Notes: generated by a model not told the origin, from the sequence alone. 64,000 nucleotides of DNA from Tupaia tana (GCA_026018925.1 JAKSZU010000025.1:26148696-26212695); one strand, 5' to 3'. Counted from the first letter of the stretch, positions 31,060 to 42,039 are shown. Translations and numbers: made by a program.

Positions 31060-31372
31060 GGGAACTAACTCTTTATTGTTATTATTTTAAACATGTTTTC
31101 TTCTTTATTCATGGTAGAGCATGTTATATATTTGTGTGCATGTGGGTGAGATAGAGAGCGAGAGAGAGCGAGAGTGAGAGAGATGGGCACTGTCCCCACA
31201 GTCTGGTCACGCTGCGATCCCTTCCTGCAGGCCACCTGTCCATCGGGTCTTACACCCTCATGCGTGAACCTGGCGAGTTTCAGGCTCCTGGGCTGCAGCT
31301 TTGATCCCATGTGGGATCTGGCTCCTTGGGCAGTCTGTTACCACTGCGCCATGGGGCCAGCCCAGCTTCACT
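31060..31372 (-). mobile_element. SINE-B (variant subtype), reverse
   Basis: TTTATTCATGGTAGAGCATG, a (GA)n tract, GGTCACGCTGCGATCCCTTC, and a head in reverse with CAGCTTTGATCCCATGTGGG and GTTACCACTGCGCCATGGGG plus CCAGCCC. With the copy at 45090-45350 it shares the CTTCCTGCAG segment, which suggests a subfamily. Confidence 0.75.
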
Positions 31373-31511
31373 ACTTAATACTAGCTAAGGCTTTTGGGCC
31401 ACACCCTGGAATAGACCATTGTTGTTAGTGGACAGTGGAACAAGGGTCGGGACTATAGTCCAAAATTTAGAACACTTTTTTTTCTGATTTAGTAAAACAA
31501 AAAGAAGGGAG

Positions 31512-31776
31512 TTTTTTTAGATTTTTAAGAGATCTTTGCCTTAGGGTATGTGCACTCACTGGAGGGAGGCAGAGGGCAGCGAGAAGGAAAGCGAGAAATC
31601 ACCACCCGGGGGAATGGCCGCACCCCGTCCCTTCTCCTCCATTCTCCTCCTGGGATCTTGGGCACGCACACAGATGTGCCCAGTGTCATTTTTAAGCCAC
31701 TGGGTCTGGGACTTGAACCATGGTCAAACACATGGGAGTCCAGCAACAGCTGCCCTGCCATCCACCTGCTGGCTCC
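31512..31776 (-). mobile_element. SINE-A long, reverse
   Basis: A GTTTTTTTAGATTTTTAAGA tail, GATCTTTGCCTTAGGGTATG, GAAATCACCACCCGGGGGAA (palindrome), GGGACTTGAACCATGG and the end TCCACCTGCTGGCTCC. Confidence 0.92.
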
Positions 31777-32595
31777 AGAGGGGATTATTTAACCTTCACT
31801 GTGAGGAGAGAGCAAATCGAGTTTCTAAGTACAGCACGAGTGACCTGGCAGTCCATCTGGTCTCTGCACGTCACCGCTGTCACAAGTGCCTTGGGTATAA
31901 TTAGCCCCGAGTGGCATGTGTTAGAGGGACTCATGGCCGTGGGCTTTGTTTATGGTGACACCCAGTTGACAATTATGACAGAAATAGACAGATAATTTGG
32001 GCAGTATTCTCATGGCGTTCACGTGAAGTCAGCTGCGATTTCCGAATTGTTACCCGGTGGACCCGTGCTGGTTGTGAGGGGTGCATTCCCACGCATCCCC
32101 GCAAGGACTTAGATACGTTTGTGCGTCTGTCCATTCATCCTCATCGTGATTATTGAGCTTCCGCTGTCCTAGGCAGGAAGACGAATGCCCAGTGGTCCCA
32201 GAGAGGAGGCTTTGGAAGTAGGAGCACTCCTCAGATCATTGCACCAAGCCGTCTGATTCCCTCTCTCTCCACGCCGTCACCCCACGCCCTCCCTATCTCA
32301 CTCTTATAAAGACACGTACTTTGTGTGCACATCCAGAGAAAGAAGAACCAAGCCTGGGAGAGGGCCTAGATTACCTGGGGAAGAATCCCATTACTCCCAC
32401 CCCTGATAACGCTGGTGCAGCGTCGGCCTGCTGGCCGGTAGGAGCAGCCTCTGTTTGTCATGGTGGGCATCACCACCGCGGGATGGAGCCGGCGCTGCCC
32501 CTGCTTGTGCGTTGTGTGTTTCTGTCAAAGACCTTGACTCCCGTCTAGCCAAGAGCAGGCTGTTCATTCAAAAAGTTTCTTTTTTGTTCTTTTTT
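31777..32595. other. Unassigned sequence
   Basis: 32110-32215 (TATTGAGCTTCCGCTGTCCT) may be an ancient LINE/MIR-age piece. Otherwise nothing recognised. Confidence 0.4.
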
Positions 32596-32599
32596 TCCA

Positions 32600-32722
32600 A
32601 GTTTGTTTGTTTATTAATTCCATGAGATAGACAGGAAGGGAGAGAAAGAGAAAGGGGGGAGCATTTCCAATAGACCCTCATGCCATGACTCTGCGCCCCC
32701 AGTCTGAGTAGCGCTGGATCGT
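32600..32722 (-). mobile_element. SINE-B 3' fragment, reverse
   Basis: TTTGTTTATTAATTCCATGA, GACAGGAAGGGAGAGAAAGA and ATTTCCAATAGACCCTCATG match the SINE-B tail and body, compare 60600-60665. The head is missing. Confidence 0.6.
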
Positions 32723-32769
32723 GAGTTCACGTTGCTTTACACACTTGGTAGATTGTTTGCCTAAGCATG

Positions 32770-32990
32770 AAAGATGGGTGTTAATGTTATTATCGCTCTT
32801 ACAAATGAGGAAGCTGAGGCCCAGAGAAGTCACGCGACTGACCCAGGACCCCCTGGTTTACAGATGGTGGCACTCTTAAACAAGGCACTCCCCTGCTCCT
32901 GTCAGGAAAACTCTGTACCCCCCACTCTGCCTGATTTTGCAGATGAGGTAGCTGGTGCCCAGGGTGGCCGAGTCAACAGTCCACTGTGAC
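32770..32990 (+). repeat. MIR fragments, possibly two
   Basis: TACAAATGAGGAAGCTGAGG, CCCAGAGAAGTCACGCGACT at 32800-32845 is a good MIR core. TTTTGCAGATGAGGTAGCTG at 32934 repeats the same motif. Confidence 0.65.
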
Positions 32991-33152
32991 CAGCTGGTAA
33001 GGGTCATATAGGGAAGTCAGGAATTCTGAAGGTGACGATGAGGGTCATCCCTGTGCCACTGTGGGCATCCTTTGGTTGGAGCAAAGTGGAGGAAGAACGT
33101 GTGTTGAAACATGAATCCGTTTGCTGGTGCGGGTTTACAGAGAGACAGGTTG

Positions 33153-33330
33153 GGCCAGCCTTGGTGGTGGACTGGAGCTGCAGGGCCTTGCAGTGCTGAA
33201 GCCTCATGTGAAGGTCCCGGGTTCATGCCCCGAGACTTCCTGTACACACCAGGCATGTGAGCGCGTGCCCGTGGTCCTGGCTCTCTCTCTCCTGGGAGAA
33301 ATAAAGAAAGAAAGAATGAAAGGGAGGGAG
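33153..33330 (+). mobile_element. SINE-B, internally shortened
   Basis: GGGCCAGCCTTGGTGGTGGA, CATGTGAAGGTCCCGGGTTC then CCCGAGACTTCCTGTACAC form the head. After CCAGGCATGTGAGCGCGTGC it jumps to a short CT-tract and GGGAGAAATAAAGAAAGAAA tail. Confidence 0.6.
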
Positions 33331-33530
33331 GGAGAAATAGCAGATTGAAGAAAGTCTGAAAACACATCTCAAATGAGCAGGTGCCAAGTCCTGCAGACTG
33401 TTGGCCTGGTGGCCAGCTGGGCCACACTGTCATGTAGGTCAGAATGCAAACTGTCCGTCCTCAAGCGAGATGTGTGCTGGGATCATCCTCTTTTTAAAAG
33501 TACCTCCCAAACACGCACCCTCACCCACAA

Positions 33531-33532
<2 letters not shown>

Positions 33533-33567
<35 letters not shown>
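33533..33567. repeat. (CA)17 microsatellite
   Basis: Pure CA units follow CACAACCACAC. Confidence 0.97.
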
Positions 33568-33571
<4 letters not shown>

Positions 33572-33599
33572 TACTCATCTTCGACTACTCTCTGCTCAC

Positions 33600-33765
33600 A
33601 GTACTTGGTTTTATTTTCTTTAGAGCATTTGTCACTGTTGACATTATACTCTCTGTTATCAGAAATTGCTTGATGAGAACAGAGCGGTTTTTGTTTTTAT
33701 TTACCATTGTATTCCCAGCACCCAGGACAAAGTACCCCCTAACTTTTTATTGGATTAGTTCACTT
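33600..33765 (+). repeat. L2-like 3' end
   Basis: GAGCATTTGTCACTGTTGAC, TTTGTTTTTATTTACCATTG, TATTCCCAGCACCCAGGACA follow L2 3' UTR order. An MIR-like piece (GCAGATAGGAAAATTCGGTC) follows at 33840-33960. Confidence 0.55.
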
Positions 33766-34159
33766 CACTTACTATTAAAATGTCGGTGACAGTCTGAGTT
33801 TACTGATTGGACCCCTACGTGCCTTGTGTTGTGGTCAGAACACATTTTCTGAATTTGTTTCTTGCATTAAAATGAGAAAGCTGTTCCTATAATCATACCT
33901 CTTTTGCAGATAGGAAAATTCGGTCCTCTGCGGACAAGTAACATCATAGTATAAGAACACATACCTAGGCGGTAAGAGCCGCAGCCAGCCATGCATTTTC
34001 ATCCGTAGAGACCACAGTCCTGGACTCCACATGGGCTTGAGCGGCTCTGTCTGCTTTTCGGTTGATTTCCCAGGAAGCCATTTATGTGACTTCATTGCTA
34101 AGATCGTAGACAAGGCTCAGATTCAGCTAGCATTTGTTGGACGCGGCCCTGGACAGGGT

Positions 34160-34251
34160 GGCGAGCATCTCTAGTCCGACTTGGCGAGCATCTGTAGTCC
34201 GACTTGACGAGGAAGTCGGGATTTAGGGAAGATTCGATTTAGGGAAGATCT
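34160..34251. repeat. Two adjacent local tandem duplications
   Basis: A 23-bp unit GGCGAGCATCTCTAGTCCGA(CTT) at 34160-34182 is repeated at 34183-34205 with one change. A separate 16-bp unit GATTTAGGGAAGATTC at 34220-34235 is repeated at 34236-34251 with one or two changes. Confidence 0.9.
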
Positions 34252-34338
34252 GGCTCCCTTTCTCCCTTCTCTTCCTCTCTTCCTCTCTGTGTCTCTATCT
34301 GGTGGGTACATACACCCTCCAGTAAATTTTTTAAAAAA
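34252..34338 (+). mobile_element. SINE tail fragment (SINE-A short type)
   Basis: A CT-rich tract (TCTCTGTGTCTCTATCTGGT), GGGTACATACACCCTCCAGT and an AAATT tail match the 3' half of SINE-A short. The head was lost or replaced by the duplicated block upstream. Confidence 0.65.
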
Positions 34339-34349
34339 TTAAATGATAA

Positions 34350-34440
34350 TCATATTGCTGGCAATTTGCTGAAGCCAGGATTTTAATCTGGCACTGTTGA
34401 TTCAAAATACCCTGCTCATTCTGTAGTAAAATAGCTACGC
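34350..34440 (+). repeat. MIR-like fragment
   Basis: GAAGCCAGGATTTTAATCTG then CTGCTCATTCTGTAGTA follows the MIR 3' core (CAGGATTCAAACCCAGG). Confidence 0.5.
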
Positions 34441-34580
34441 TTTCTCTATTAAAGAAAAGGAGCATCGCCAGTCCTGTACTTCCTCATGGTTGTCTCCAGT
34501 TACCCAGAGGAAGGAAGAGGATGATGAGTTCTGTGATTCCATTTTAAATGTTTCCTTGGGGCAGATAGTGTTTGACTATA

Positions 34581-34650
34581 TTGGGTTGTCAGGAGAGTCA
34601 TGACACGTTTTGGCATAGAAAACTATGTCATGACTTTCCGAACAACCTAA
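34581..34650. mobile_element. 70-bp MITE, copy 1
   Basis: The left end TTGGGTTGTCAGGAGAGTCA and the reverse-complemented right end TTAGGTTGTTCGGAAAGTCA extend to about 25 bp with 21 identities. The two halves form a near-complete hairpin. TTGGGTTG-type ends and the size resemble mariner-derived MITEs such as MADE1, but the AAGTCATGACA interior is different. A TA precedes it. Confidence 0.85.
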
Positions 34651-35036
34651 TCGATTCTTCATGATTATTTAGTCCAAATCTATACTTGTGTTTATTTTCT
34701 TTTTGGTAGAAGCCTAGAGTATATAGAGATGTGTCCTGTCTGATTTTCTTATAACTTCCCAGTTCTCAAAGTGAAAGTTATGCTGGCTTTTCAATATCTC
34801 TAGACGGCAATTGACACATTTCTGAAGCTTTTGTTGACTTGCTTTCAGGAATGACTCCGGAATTATTTCAGGAGTTATTCAGAAATATCAGAGCAGATTC
34901 GTGTTCCTCTCAAAGTTGTCAGGGAGTCACTCCAATAAACACACTTGTGCATTTCTTTCCTATAAGAGAGGTAGGCTGCAGTTGAAAGAGATTCCTTGTA
35001 ATACTTAACTCAGCTATTTAAAACATTTCCTGTCTG

Positions 35037-35315
35037 GGGCTAGCGGATGGCAAAATGGTTAGGTTGCTGGACTCCCACATGGCTGACTGGGGTTTGCGTC
35101 CAGGACTCAGAGGCTTGAAAATCATGCCAGGCACATGTGTGTGCATGCCTAAGATCCTGGGAGGAGAATGGAGGAAAAGGAATTGTGGCATGGCCATCCT
35201 CCTGGGAGGTGATTTCAGCCTTTTCCTCTTACTGTCCCTGTCAGTCTCTCTCCACGGAGTGCACACTCCGTAAGGCAAAACAAAACAAAACAAAAAAAAA
35301 CAAAACAAACAAACA
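35037..35315 (+). mobile_element. SINE-A long with an (AAAAC)n tail and TSD
   Basis: GGGGCTAGCGGATGGCAAAA starts it. Body and GGCCATCCTCCTGGGAGGTG palindrome are intact. The tail has become AAAAC repeats (35274-35310). CCTGTCTGG flanks it at 35029-35037 and 35316-35324. Confidence 0.95.
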
Positions 35316-35324
35316 CCTGTCTGG

Positions 35325-36499
35325 AAATAGTAAATAGCAAACAAAGAAATAAAAACTAAAACAATCTAAAGTTTATAAACTGACCAAATTGAATAAGAAG
35401 GAATTCTGCTTTTCTCTAGGAATTAGGAAACAAAGAAAAATCCTAGGTTTTAAGTTACAAAATGTTGATTGCTATTCTTTTCAGGTAGGCTAGAATTCAT
35501 AGGTTTTGAAACAGATATTGTGATCCTAAAATGGGATACAGGCTCATAAAATTAAACATGTGTTGCGTGCTCCAGGCTGTTTCAGAGGCGACGTAGCCAT
35601 TTATAACTGCTGAGAAAATCAAAGGGGAAATGCAGTTCATTGCATCGGCTCAGCCAGAGCAGCTCGGAAGCTCGTCACGCCTTCACCTGCAGGAATGCGC
35701 CCAGCAGAGCCAAGGTGTCAGCTCATTCTTTTCTGAAAATCATATTAATACGAACTCTGAAGAGTGGCGCGTACATACTGCATGACACCGATATTCTCGT
35801 CAGAGACACCACGTTTTTCCGCACAGGTGTTGGCGCAGTCGACGGTGTCCTGGCAGTGCTGGTCGTTCCCCGGCTACGTCTGAGTGACGCTGGCTTGTGC
35901 CGTGTCTTTCCTGCCAGCCTGCTCAGCGGATCCGTCCCATGGCGGCCAGCAGGCACGTGTGGAGGGTCTTCCCTGGGACGAGGGGCCCGTCAGTTTCAGC
36001 TCCCCTGGAGAAAGGCTGTCTGTCCCCGGAGAGGTGGTCAGCTCCTGTCCTCTCTGCCCTTCCCATGTGATGCCTTCACCGAGGAAAAACGGAAACCTGG
36101 TTTTGTCTAGGGCTTATTATAATAGAATACTGCGACTCAATCCGTCACTCATCTGACTTAACTCTGCGCCAGAAATGTTAGATTCATCACCTCCTCTCCT
36201 TCTGCTGAGAACCTTGGGGAGGAGCAGGCACCATCTGTACCTTGCAGATATAAAACCTGCGTTTGAGAAAGCCAAGGACCCCAAACAGTTCACGCCAGCC
36301 CGGCTTCTGCGATGGGGTGAAGCAGTGCTCGGCCAGGCCGGAAGCCACACGGCCGGCCACGGGGTGGGCCCCCGCCCGAGAACATGTCTCAGGAGTCGGA
36401 GGGCTGGGGAGAGAAGAGCAGGGTGTCTGAGACCCCGCGAGGGCAGTTCCCATCTGTACAACGGGAATAAAGGTCACGCCTGTTTCTCATGGCTGCTCA
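35325..36499. other. Unassigned, partly GC-rich
   Basis: A 156-codon frame at 35640-36110 and a 121-codon frame at 36175-36540 have no recognised domain, splice context or codon bias. No repeat terminus seen. Confidence 0.4.
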
Positions 36500-36785
36500 T
36501 GCCATATTTTATCCAACACATGCTCATCCAGCCCGTATAACGTGCCGTGTCCTCAGCAGTGCTCAGCCCTGCATGAATCAAGTTCCTGCCGTGAGACAGT
36601 TTGGATTCTAGTGGGGAAAGACATACAGTTACCTGACAAACACATAAACTGATGTGAGTACTGCTACGGGCTGGAGGGTAGAGCGGAGGAGGAGCAGTTA
36701 GAGAGGGTAGGCCTGGAGGAACGTGAGTGGTGTGGGAAGGGTTTTCATAAAAGGTGAGTCAAAGTTTCCCTTGCAAGGTGACAAG
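36500..36785 (+). repeat. Ancient interspersed repeat (GATTCTAGTGGG type)
   Basis: AAGTTCCTGCCGTGAGACAG, TTGGATTCTAGTGGGGAAAG, ACATACAGTTACCTG and GACAAGTGAGCAGAGATGTG follow the order of an abundant placental-mammal repeat (CTCATGGAGCTTACATTCTA..., then TTTGAGCAGAGACCTGAA). I do not assign the name. Confidence 0.55.
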
Positions 36786-37290
36786 TGAGCAGAGATGTGA
36801 AAGAAATGCTATTGAAAAGCAAACAGGGGTAAAAAACCTGCTTACATGCTTTAAAAGCTGCCTGCTGGGGAAGACACCGCCTACCGCATGCTCACCCTCG
36901 GTCACTGGAACGCCGGCTCGCTGGGAGGAGGGCAGGTGCGTTTGCAGGGCACCCGCTGATGCATCACCAGTGCGTGCGAGGCCCGGAAGATTCCCAGGAC
37001 CAGTGAGCTGTCGCTCTCGGAGTCTCTGCCTGTTTTTTGACTGGTGTGGCGGGATGGGATAGGAGTAGGTGTCAGAAGATACAAGGAAGAGTGGGGCAGC
37101 AGCTCCGAAGCCACTGTCCCTGGACTACATCAGAACGTCATCACAGGTCTAGACCCCACTGAGCTTTGAGACATGGGCTTGACTGTAACTTCACAGAAGG
37201 CAGGACGCTTCAGTGAATCTTGCCTTGGCGGCAGCAGTGTTATCTACAAAGGTAGTGCAGGTCCTGAAAGCTGCAGACAAGCCCAGGTCT

Positions 37291-37309
37291 CCCCCCCCCC
37301 CCCCCCCCC
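37291..37309. repeat. Poly-C run of 19
   Basis: Nineteen consecutive Cs are flanked by GGTCT and ACTAACC. No SINE surrounds it, unlike the C-run at 22900. Confidence 0.95.
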
Positions 37310-38486
37310 ACTAACCTGCTGAGGGACACGGAAGGGAAGTACGCAGTGGGGCATTTACACTGCGTGCCTTACTAGTCCTGTTGCACCTTAAACACTGAAT
37401 ACCATTACTGGTACTAGGTCACTGGGAATATTCTCACTGGCATCTTCTGCAGAGACCAGAGAGAACGCTGCTTCCATTCATTCATTCAGCTCATACTCAC
37501 TGGTGATGTGAAGGTCCAGCCCTTTGGCTCGCAGGGTCCAGAGTTCTTTGCGTCTTTAGTTCCTAGTTCCAAACTCTGCCTTAGAGATGAGATCTGAAAC
37601 CCCATGCTCCTTCAGCGTGGTGTCTACCAGGAGCCCCGTGGTCTTTTATTTGGTGACACCAAATAGTTGTGATTGCCCCTAAAAGACCTTGAAGATAGCC
37701 CACACTTGGTGCACCCAGACTGTCTGACAAGGCTGAATGATGTATCAGGCAGTCCCTTAAGTGGATTTGCTCTTAATTTACTTAGTGAATGCCTTAGTGA
37801 GGATCTCAGCTAGTGCGGAAATCCTTTGTTGATTATGTATTAGGAGGCTCGCCACACTTTACCCTGCGCTGCTTAATTGCAGATCTTGGAAGCACTCACT
37901 CAAAGATGCCAGACATTTAACTAATTTCCAATTCAGCCTTACTAACTTGCAGACATCCTTGAAAAACTGATAAACAGGAATGAGCTTCCAAATGCCTCCA
38001 GAAAGACAGAATACTTAGAAAGGATAAAAAAAAAATCTCTAATTGCAGCAGCACATTTTATGGTCAATAAAGTATTCAATATGCTATACAGCAGGGGTAT
38101 TTCAACAGAGACTCAAATAAAAATAACCGTGCATGTGATAGCTCAATGAGAAGTTTCTCTTCTCAGCAAGAAATAAAAAATCTCAACGGTTTCCAGCTTG
38201 GCACAGTTGATGAATTGCTTGCACAAAGAGAATATATGGGTTTAGTCTAGCTAAAACAAAATAAAATGAACAAATTCCTGTAGTAGACGACTAAGGAAAG
38301 TTAGCGTCGGATTCTAATTGTTTTGGGGCGATTCTCTTAAATATAAATCCTGACCTGCTGGCCTCAATGATTTTTTTTCTTCCCAGGAAAGAATAGAATT
38401 TCTTTCCTTATTCCGTCCTTCCTTTCTTTTTTCATCCTTCCTTCCTTCTCTGTTACCCATACATCCATCTCTCTTTTTTTAAAAGA
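37310..38486. other. Unassigned sequence
   Basis: Mixed composition. No repeat or gene recognised. Confidence 0.5.
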
Positions 38487-38671
38487 ATTATTTATTTAAC
38501 TTTATTATTATTATTATTATTAGTAGTAGTAGTAGTAGTGGTAGTATTTTTTTTAATTTGAGCAGAGAGAAAGAGAGAGAGAGAGAAAGCAAGCTTCCAG
38601 GTCCAGGATTTGAACAGTGGTCAGCCATGTGAAAGTCCAGCATCTTAACCACCATACCACCTGCCAGCCCC
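38487..38671 (-). mobile_element. SINE-A short, reverse, with (ATT)n(AGT)n tail
   Basis: TTATTATTATT then TAGTAGTAGTAGTAGTGG lie in the tail position (38506-38548). TTTTAATTTGAGCAGAGAGA, the GA-tract, AAGCAAGCTTCCAGGTCCAG and CCATACCACCTGCCAGCCCC complete the copy. Confidence 0.92.
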
Positions 38672-38692
38672 GATACATCCATCTCTTTGACT

Positions 38693-38924
38693 AATACAGT
38701 TTTTGAAATTCATCTTTTTATTTCTTCTGAGAGAGAGAGTGAGTTAGCATCTCCAAGAGGGTGCCCACACCGAGATTCCCCCTGGCCTCAGCCCGCTCAG
38801 ATCAGGTCATGGATGTGTGTACCCGCCGTGTGCGTGGAGGCCTTGGGACCTGAGCCTGGGACCCGTCCGTGTGGATGCACTGTCGCAGAGCATTGTGTAC
38901 TGCTTTGCCACTGTCTGGCCCTCA
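38693..38924 (-). mobile_element. SINE-B, reverse
   Basis: TCATCTTTTTATTTCTTCTG, the GA-tract, TGCCCACACCGAGATTCCCC and, at the head, GAGCCTGGGACCCGTCCGTG with ACTGCTTTGCCACTGTCTGG. Confidence 0.78.
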
Positions 38925-39204
38925 CTGCTATTTCTTATCTGTGTACATGGACCACTTTCCAAGGCTTGTGCTCATCACTGTCCCTTTTCACAGTAGATAA
39001 AAACGGAAGAGTGTGAACAAATCCTCGTAGAATTAACGATGGTGGAGCAGCCAGCAGCCTTGAGCTGGCAAAGGAAGCACAGACTAGCCTCTCATAAATT
39101 CTTCAGTATGTATCTCCAACTGATCAAAGCGGGTGTACACAAAACCCCTGCCATTATCATTCCTAAGTGAGGAATATTGAATATCCATTTCTTCAATTGT
39201 CCCA
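38925..39204. other. Unassigned sequence
   Basis: Nothing recognised. Confidence 0.5.
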
Positions 39205-39436
39205 AAAATCTTTTTTAAGTGTATTTATTTATTTCTTTCATGAATGAGAGAGAAAAAGAGACAAAAAGATAGCATCCCCAATAAGGTCTTAATGCTACAA
39301 TTTGTCCTCAGCTTCAGCCATACCCAGTACTGTGTCTGGCATACTCAGGGAGATCTCTGGACAAGAACCTAGAACTTTCCCAAGTGGGTCCATTTGGCAG
39401 AGCATTGTATTGTACCAGTGCACCACCCTGTGACTC
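39205..39436 (-). mobile_element. SINE-B, reverse
   Basis: TTTATTTATTTCTTTCATGA, GAGAAAAAGAGACAAAAAGA, CATCCCCAATAAGGTCTTAA and the head in reverse with CTAGAACTTTCCCAAGTGGG and GTACCAGTGCACCACCC. Confidence 0.8.
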
Positions 39437-39579
39437 CACCAAGAATTCTTTTTGTAGCGTGTTTATTTGCATCGAGTCAAACAGAATTCCTGTGATGTTT
39501 GGCTGTTATGTTTTCCAAGTCTCTCTCTCTCTCTTGCCTTTTTAATTGTAGAACACTTGCTCTCCTTTATTTTTTTCTG

Positions 39580-40230
39580 AAGCTCAGTACTTTTTATTTT
39601 GTAAATTTTTTAAATTAAAATTTATTTTTATTGAAACATTTTAACATTTTTAATTTAACTTTATTTATTTACTCATTTTAATTTGACCAGAGAGGGACAG
39701 AGCAAGAGAGAAAGAGAGAGGGAAAGTGAGAAAGCAAGCCACCAGGTCCAGGACTTGAACTGCGGTTGACTACTGGAAGTCCGGTGCCCTGAACTACTAT
39801 GCCACTTGCTGGCTCCTTTTTATTAAAATCTCTATAGAGCATAAATTACAGAACATTTTTTAGAATCCTTTGTTGGTTAAATGTTTCTTCCCTTTGCTCC
39901 TCCCAGCTGCCTGCTCCCTAATACCCACTCCCGACCACCTATTCTTTGCCTTTGCATTCTCTGGTATCCATACTTGTCCTGTCTACTAACACATCTTCAC
40001 ATCTTTCTATCTCTGCCATAGAGTGCAGCCATTTGGTACATACTGAGCAGGGATATACAGTGTGTATCTTTCAAAGTCTGGCTCACTACGTTTAACATGA
40101 AGCCCTCTGTATTTATCCACTTTGCATCAAGTGATGGGGTCTCTTTATGACTGGCTAATATTCCGTAGTGTGTATGTGCCACAGTTTTTCACCCTCCTTT
40201 TTATTTAGGCCATTGATTTGCTTGAGAAAT
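39580..40230 (-). mobile_element. L1 3' end, reverse, interrupted by a SINE
   Basis: TTTTTATTGAAACATTTTAA opens the reversed 3' UTR, which resumes after the SINE at 39650-39816 with TAGAGCATAAATTACAGAAC and the CTTCCCTTTGCTCCTCCCAG segment. GGCTAATATTCCGTAGTGTG and TATGTGCCACAG are the reversed ORF2 C-terminal region ('YYSLH' context). Old and fragmentary. Confidence 0.7.
39650..39816 (-). mobile_element. SINE-A short inserted in an L1 fragment
   Basis: TTTTAATTTGACCAGAGAGG, the GA-tract, AAAGCAAGCCACCAGGTCCA, GGACTTGAACTGCGG and GCCACTTGCTGGCTCC. It splits the reverse L1, so it is younger than that L1. Confidence 0.92.
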
Positions 40231-41319
40231 GGAATGTTTGTTCTATGTGTTTTGCACTCTGGATTTGGCCAAGAGCTTTCTTGAGGTGTCTTCACTCATA
40301 TCCCCTTGACCCACTTGCCTTCTGTGGAGGCGCCTGGCAGATCAGGTGCTATTAACACTTGCAGGGCCTGGGTAATCAACCTGGCAACAGTAGAGATGCC
40401 AGGAAAATGAAATCTATCACGTTCTGCAGAACTGCTTTCTGAGAGAGTGCTTTCTCGGGTTTACTTTGCTACAAAGGAGTAAAGAACAATGCATAATCGA
40501 TCGTAGTCTCATCTGAGTAGGAGGTGAGGTGGGTTCACCTGACTACAGGGCTTTTCTATTGCTTAATGGAGTCCTGAGTTCAGGGCCAGGGCCCATGGTG
40601 TGAGGCCATGCAGAAGAGGCGTGCTACTGCCAGCCGCCTGCCTTCTGTGTCCTTCCACTACACGGCCATGCTTTCCCCTCCAAATCAATACCGAGCATTT
40701 GGAAGGTACAGTTCAAAAGTGCAGTCGGCTTTTAGCCTCCTCTGGGCAACCACGTGGTTCGGAATAATTCTCGCACCTTACAGGTGCACAGACTTAGATG
40801 AGAGCAGCGTATATAAAACGTCGAATAGATTACCTAATACTTAGTCCTAGGAAAATCTGAAGAGGTGGTAGCATTTGCTTTCCGAATGTATTTATAATTA
40901 GCCACTTACTTCAGCAGATGTTCGTGTTTCACTTACTCGCTATCAAACCATTATCAAGCTCGATGAATGCACCTGGATCCCCATCATGGCGTCAGACCTA
41001 CAAGGAGGGCTAGCTGAGAGAACTAGAAATGCTGGGCATGGTGGAATAAATCCTCAGACCCTGAAGTCATTTGGAATCTTTTTCTTCACATTGCCATCAC
41101 TCCTCTTTATTGCCACTCCTTTCCTCTTCATGCTCCGAATTCCCTAATCATTGTATCACACAGGCTTGTGGTGTGTGGGAAGCCTCACAATTCTGTGGGA
41201 AACATACCGTGGGTGACGTCTAAGTGTCTACTGCCATGTAGTATCAATCATTGGGTTTCTCCGGTGAGTAAAGAGAATTTCTTTCAATGAAAATGATAAT
41301 CACAAACCTTTTACTTACA
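40231..41319. other. Unassigned sequence
   Basis: No repeat terminus or gene recognised. Confidence 0.5.
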
Positions 41320-41450
41320 AGGTACTTTAGAGTTTACAAAACATGTTTGTATGTGCTCTATCATTTAATCCTTAAACAATTCTGTTTTGAACAGTATTGT
41401 GTCTAGTAAACAATGAGATGTGAAGAGTTTAAACAACTCATTGAATGTTA
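41320..41450 (+). repeat. MIR fragment
   Basis: GGTACTTTAGAGTTTACAAA, TGCTCTATCATTTAATCCTT and AACAACTCATTGAATG follow the MIR 5' core (CTTTACAAACATTATCTCAT). Confidence 0.55.
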
Positions 41451-41502
41451 TGTGTCAAACGTAACTTAGGTTTTAATTCCATTAGTTTACTAAAAACATT
41501 CT

Positions 41503-41935
41503 GGGTCCAGCAGGTGGTCAGCATGGTGGTAAGATGCTGGACTCTTATGAGACAAGCAGGTGGCATAGTCGTTAAGGCACTGGACTCCTATGTGTTCAGC
41601 CACAGTTTGAGTCCTGGACCTGGCAGCTTGAAACTGATACCAGGCATGTGTGTGTTCTCTGTCCCAAATCCCAAGAACAGAATGGAGGTGGAGGGATTGT
41701 GGTGTGACAGTTCACTCTGGGGGAAGATTTTTTGCTCTCTGTCTTGCTGGCAAGCACATGCACCCCGTAGCAAAAAACACTCTCAGAAAAAAATTAAAAA
41801 TGCTGACTCTCACATGGCTGATCACAGTTCAAGTCCCAGACCTGGGAGCTTGCTTTCCCACTTTCCCTCTGTCTCTCTCTCTCTCTCCCTCTCTCAGTGG
41901 TGAGTACTTGTGCCCTGTAGCAAATTAAAAATTAC
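41503..41935 (+). mobile_element. SINE-A short split by a nested SINE-A long
   Basis: The outer copy starts GGGTCCAGCAGGTGGTCAGC and runs to 41547. It resumes at 41799 with CACATGGCTGATCACAGTTC (B-box GTTCAAGTCC), GAGCTTGCTTTCCCACTTTC, the CT-tract and CCCTGTAGCAAATTAAAA. The break carries the duplication of the inner element. Confidence 0.93.
41548..41798 (+). mobile_element. SINE-A long nested inside a SINE-A short
   Basis: ATGCTGGACTCTTA at 41534-41547 and AATGCTGACTCTCA at 41799-41812 are the duplicated target in the outer copy. The inner copy begins GAGACAAGCAGGTGGCATAG, has B-box GTTTGAGTCC, the body GGAGGGATTGTGGTGTGACA and ends CACCCCGTAGCAAAAAACAC with a short tail. Confidence 0.93.
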
Positions 41936-42039
41936 AATAATAATGATAAATGAAATTAGTTTTTTTTTAAATGATCGAAGTGGAAGCTACAATCTCGGCC
42001 TCTGATTGGGATTAACAAACTAGGACTCTAAACGGGAAT

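Noticed and set aside
35640-36110. A 156-codon forward open frame
   Set aside because: No motif, no similarity that I know, no splice context. Treated as chance.
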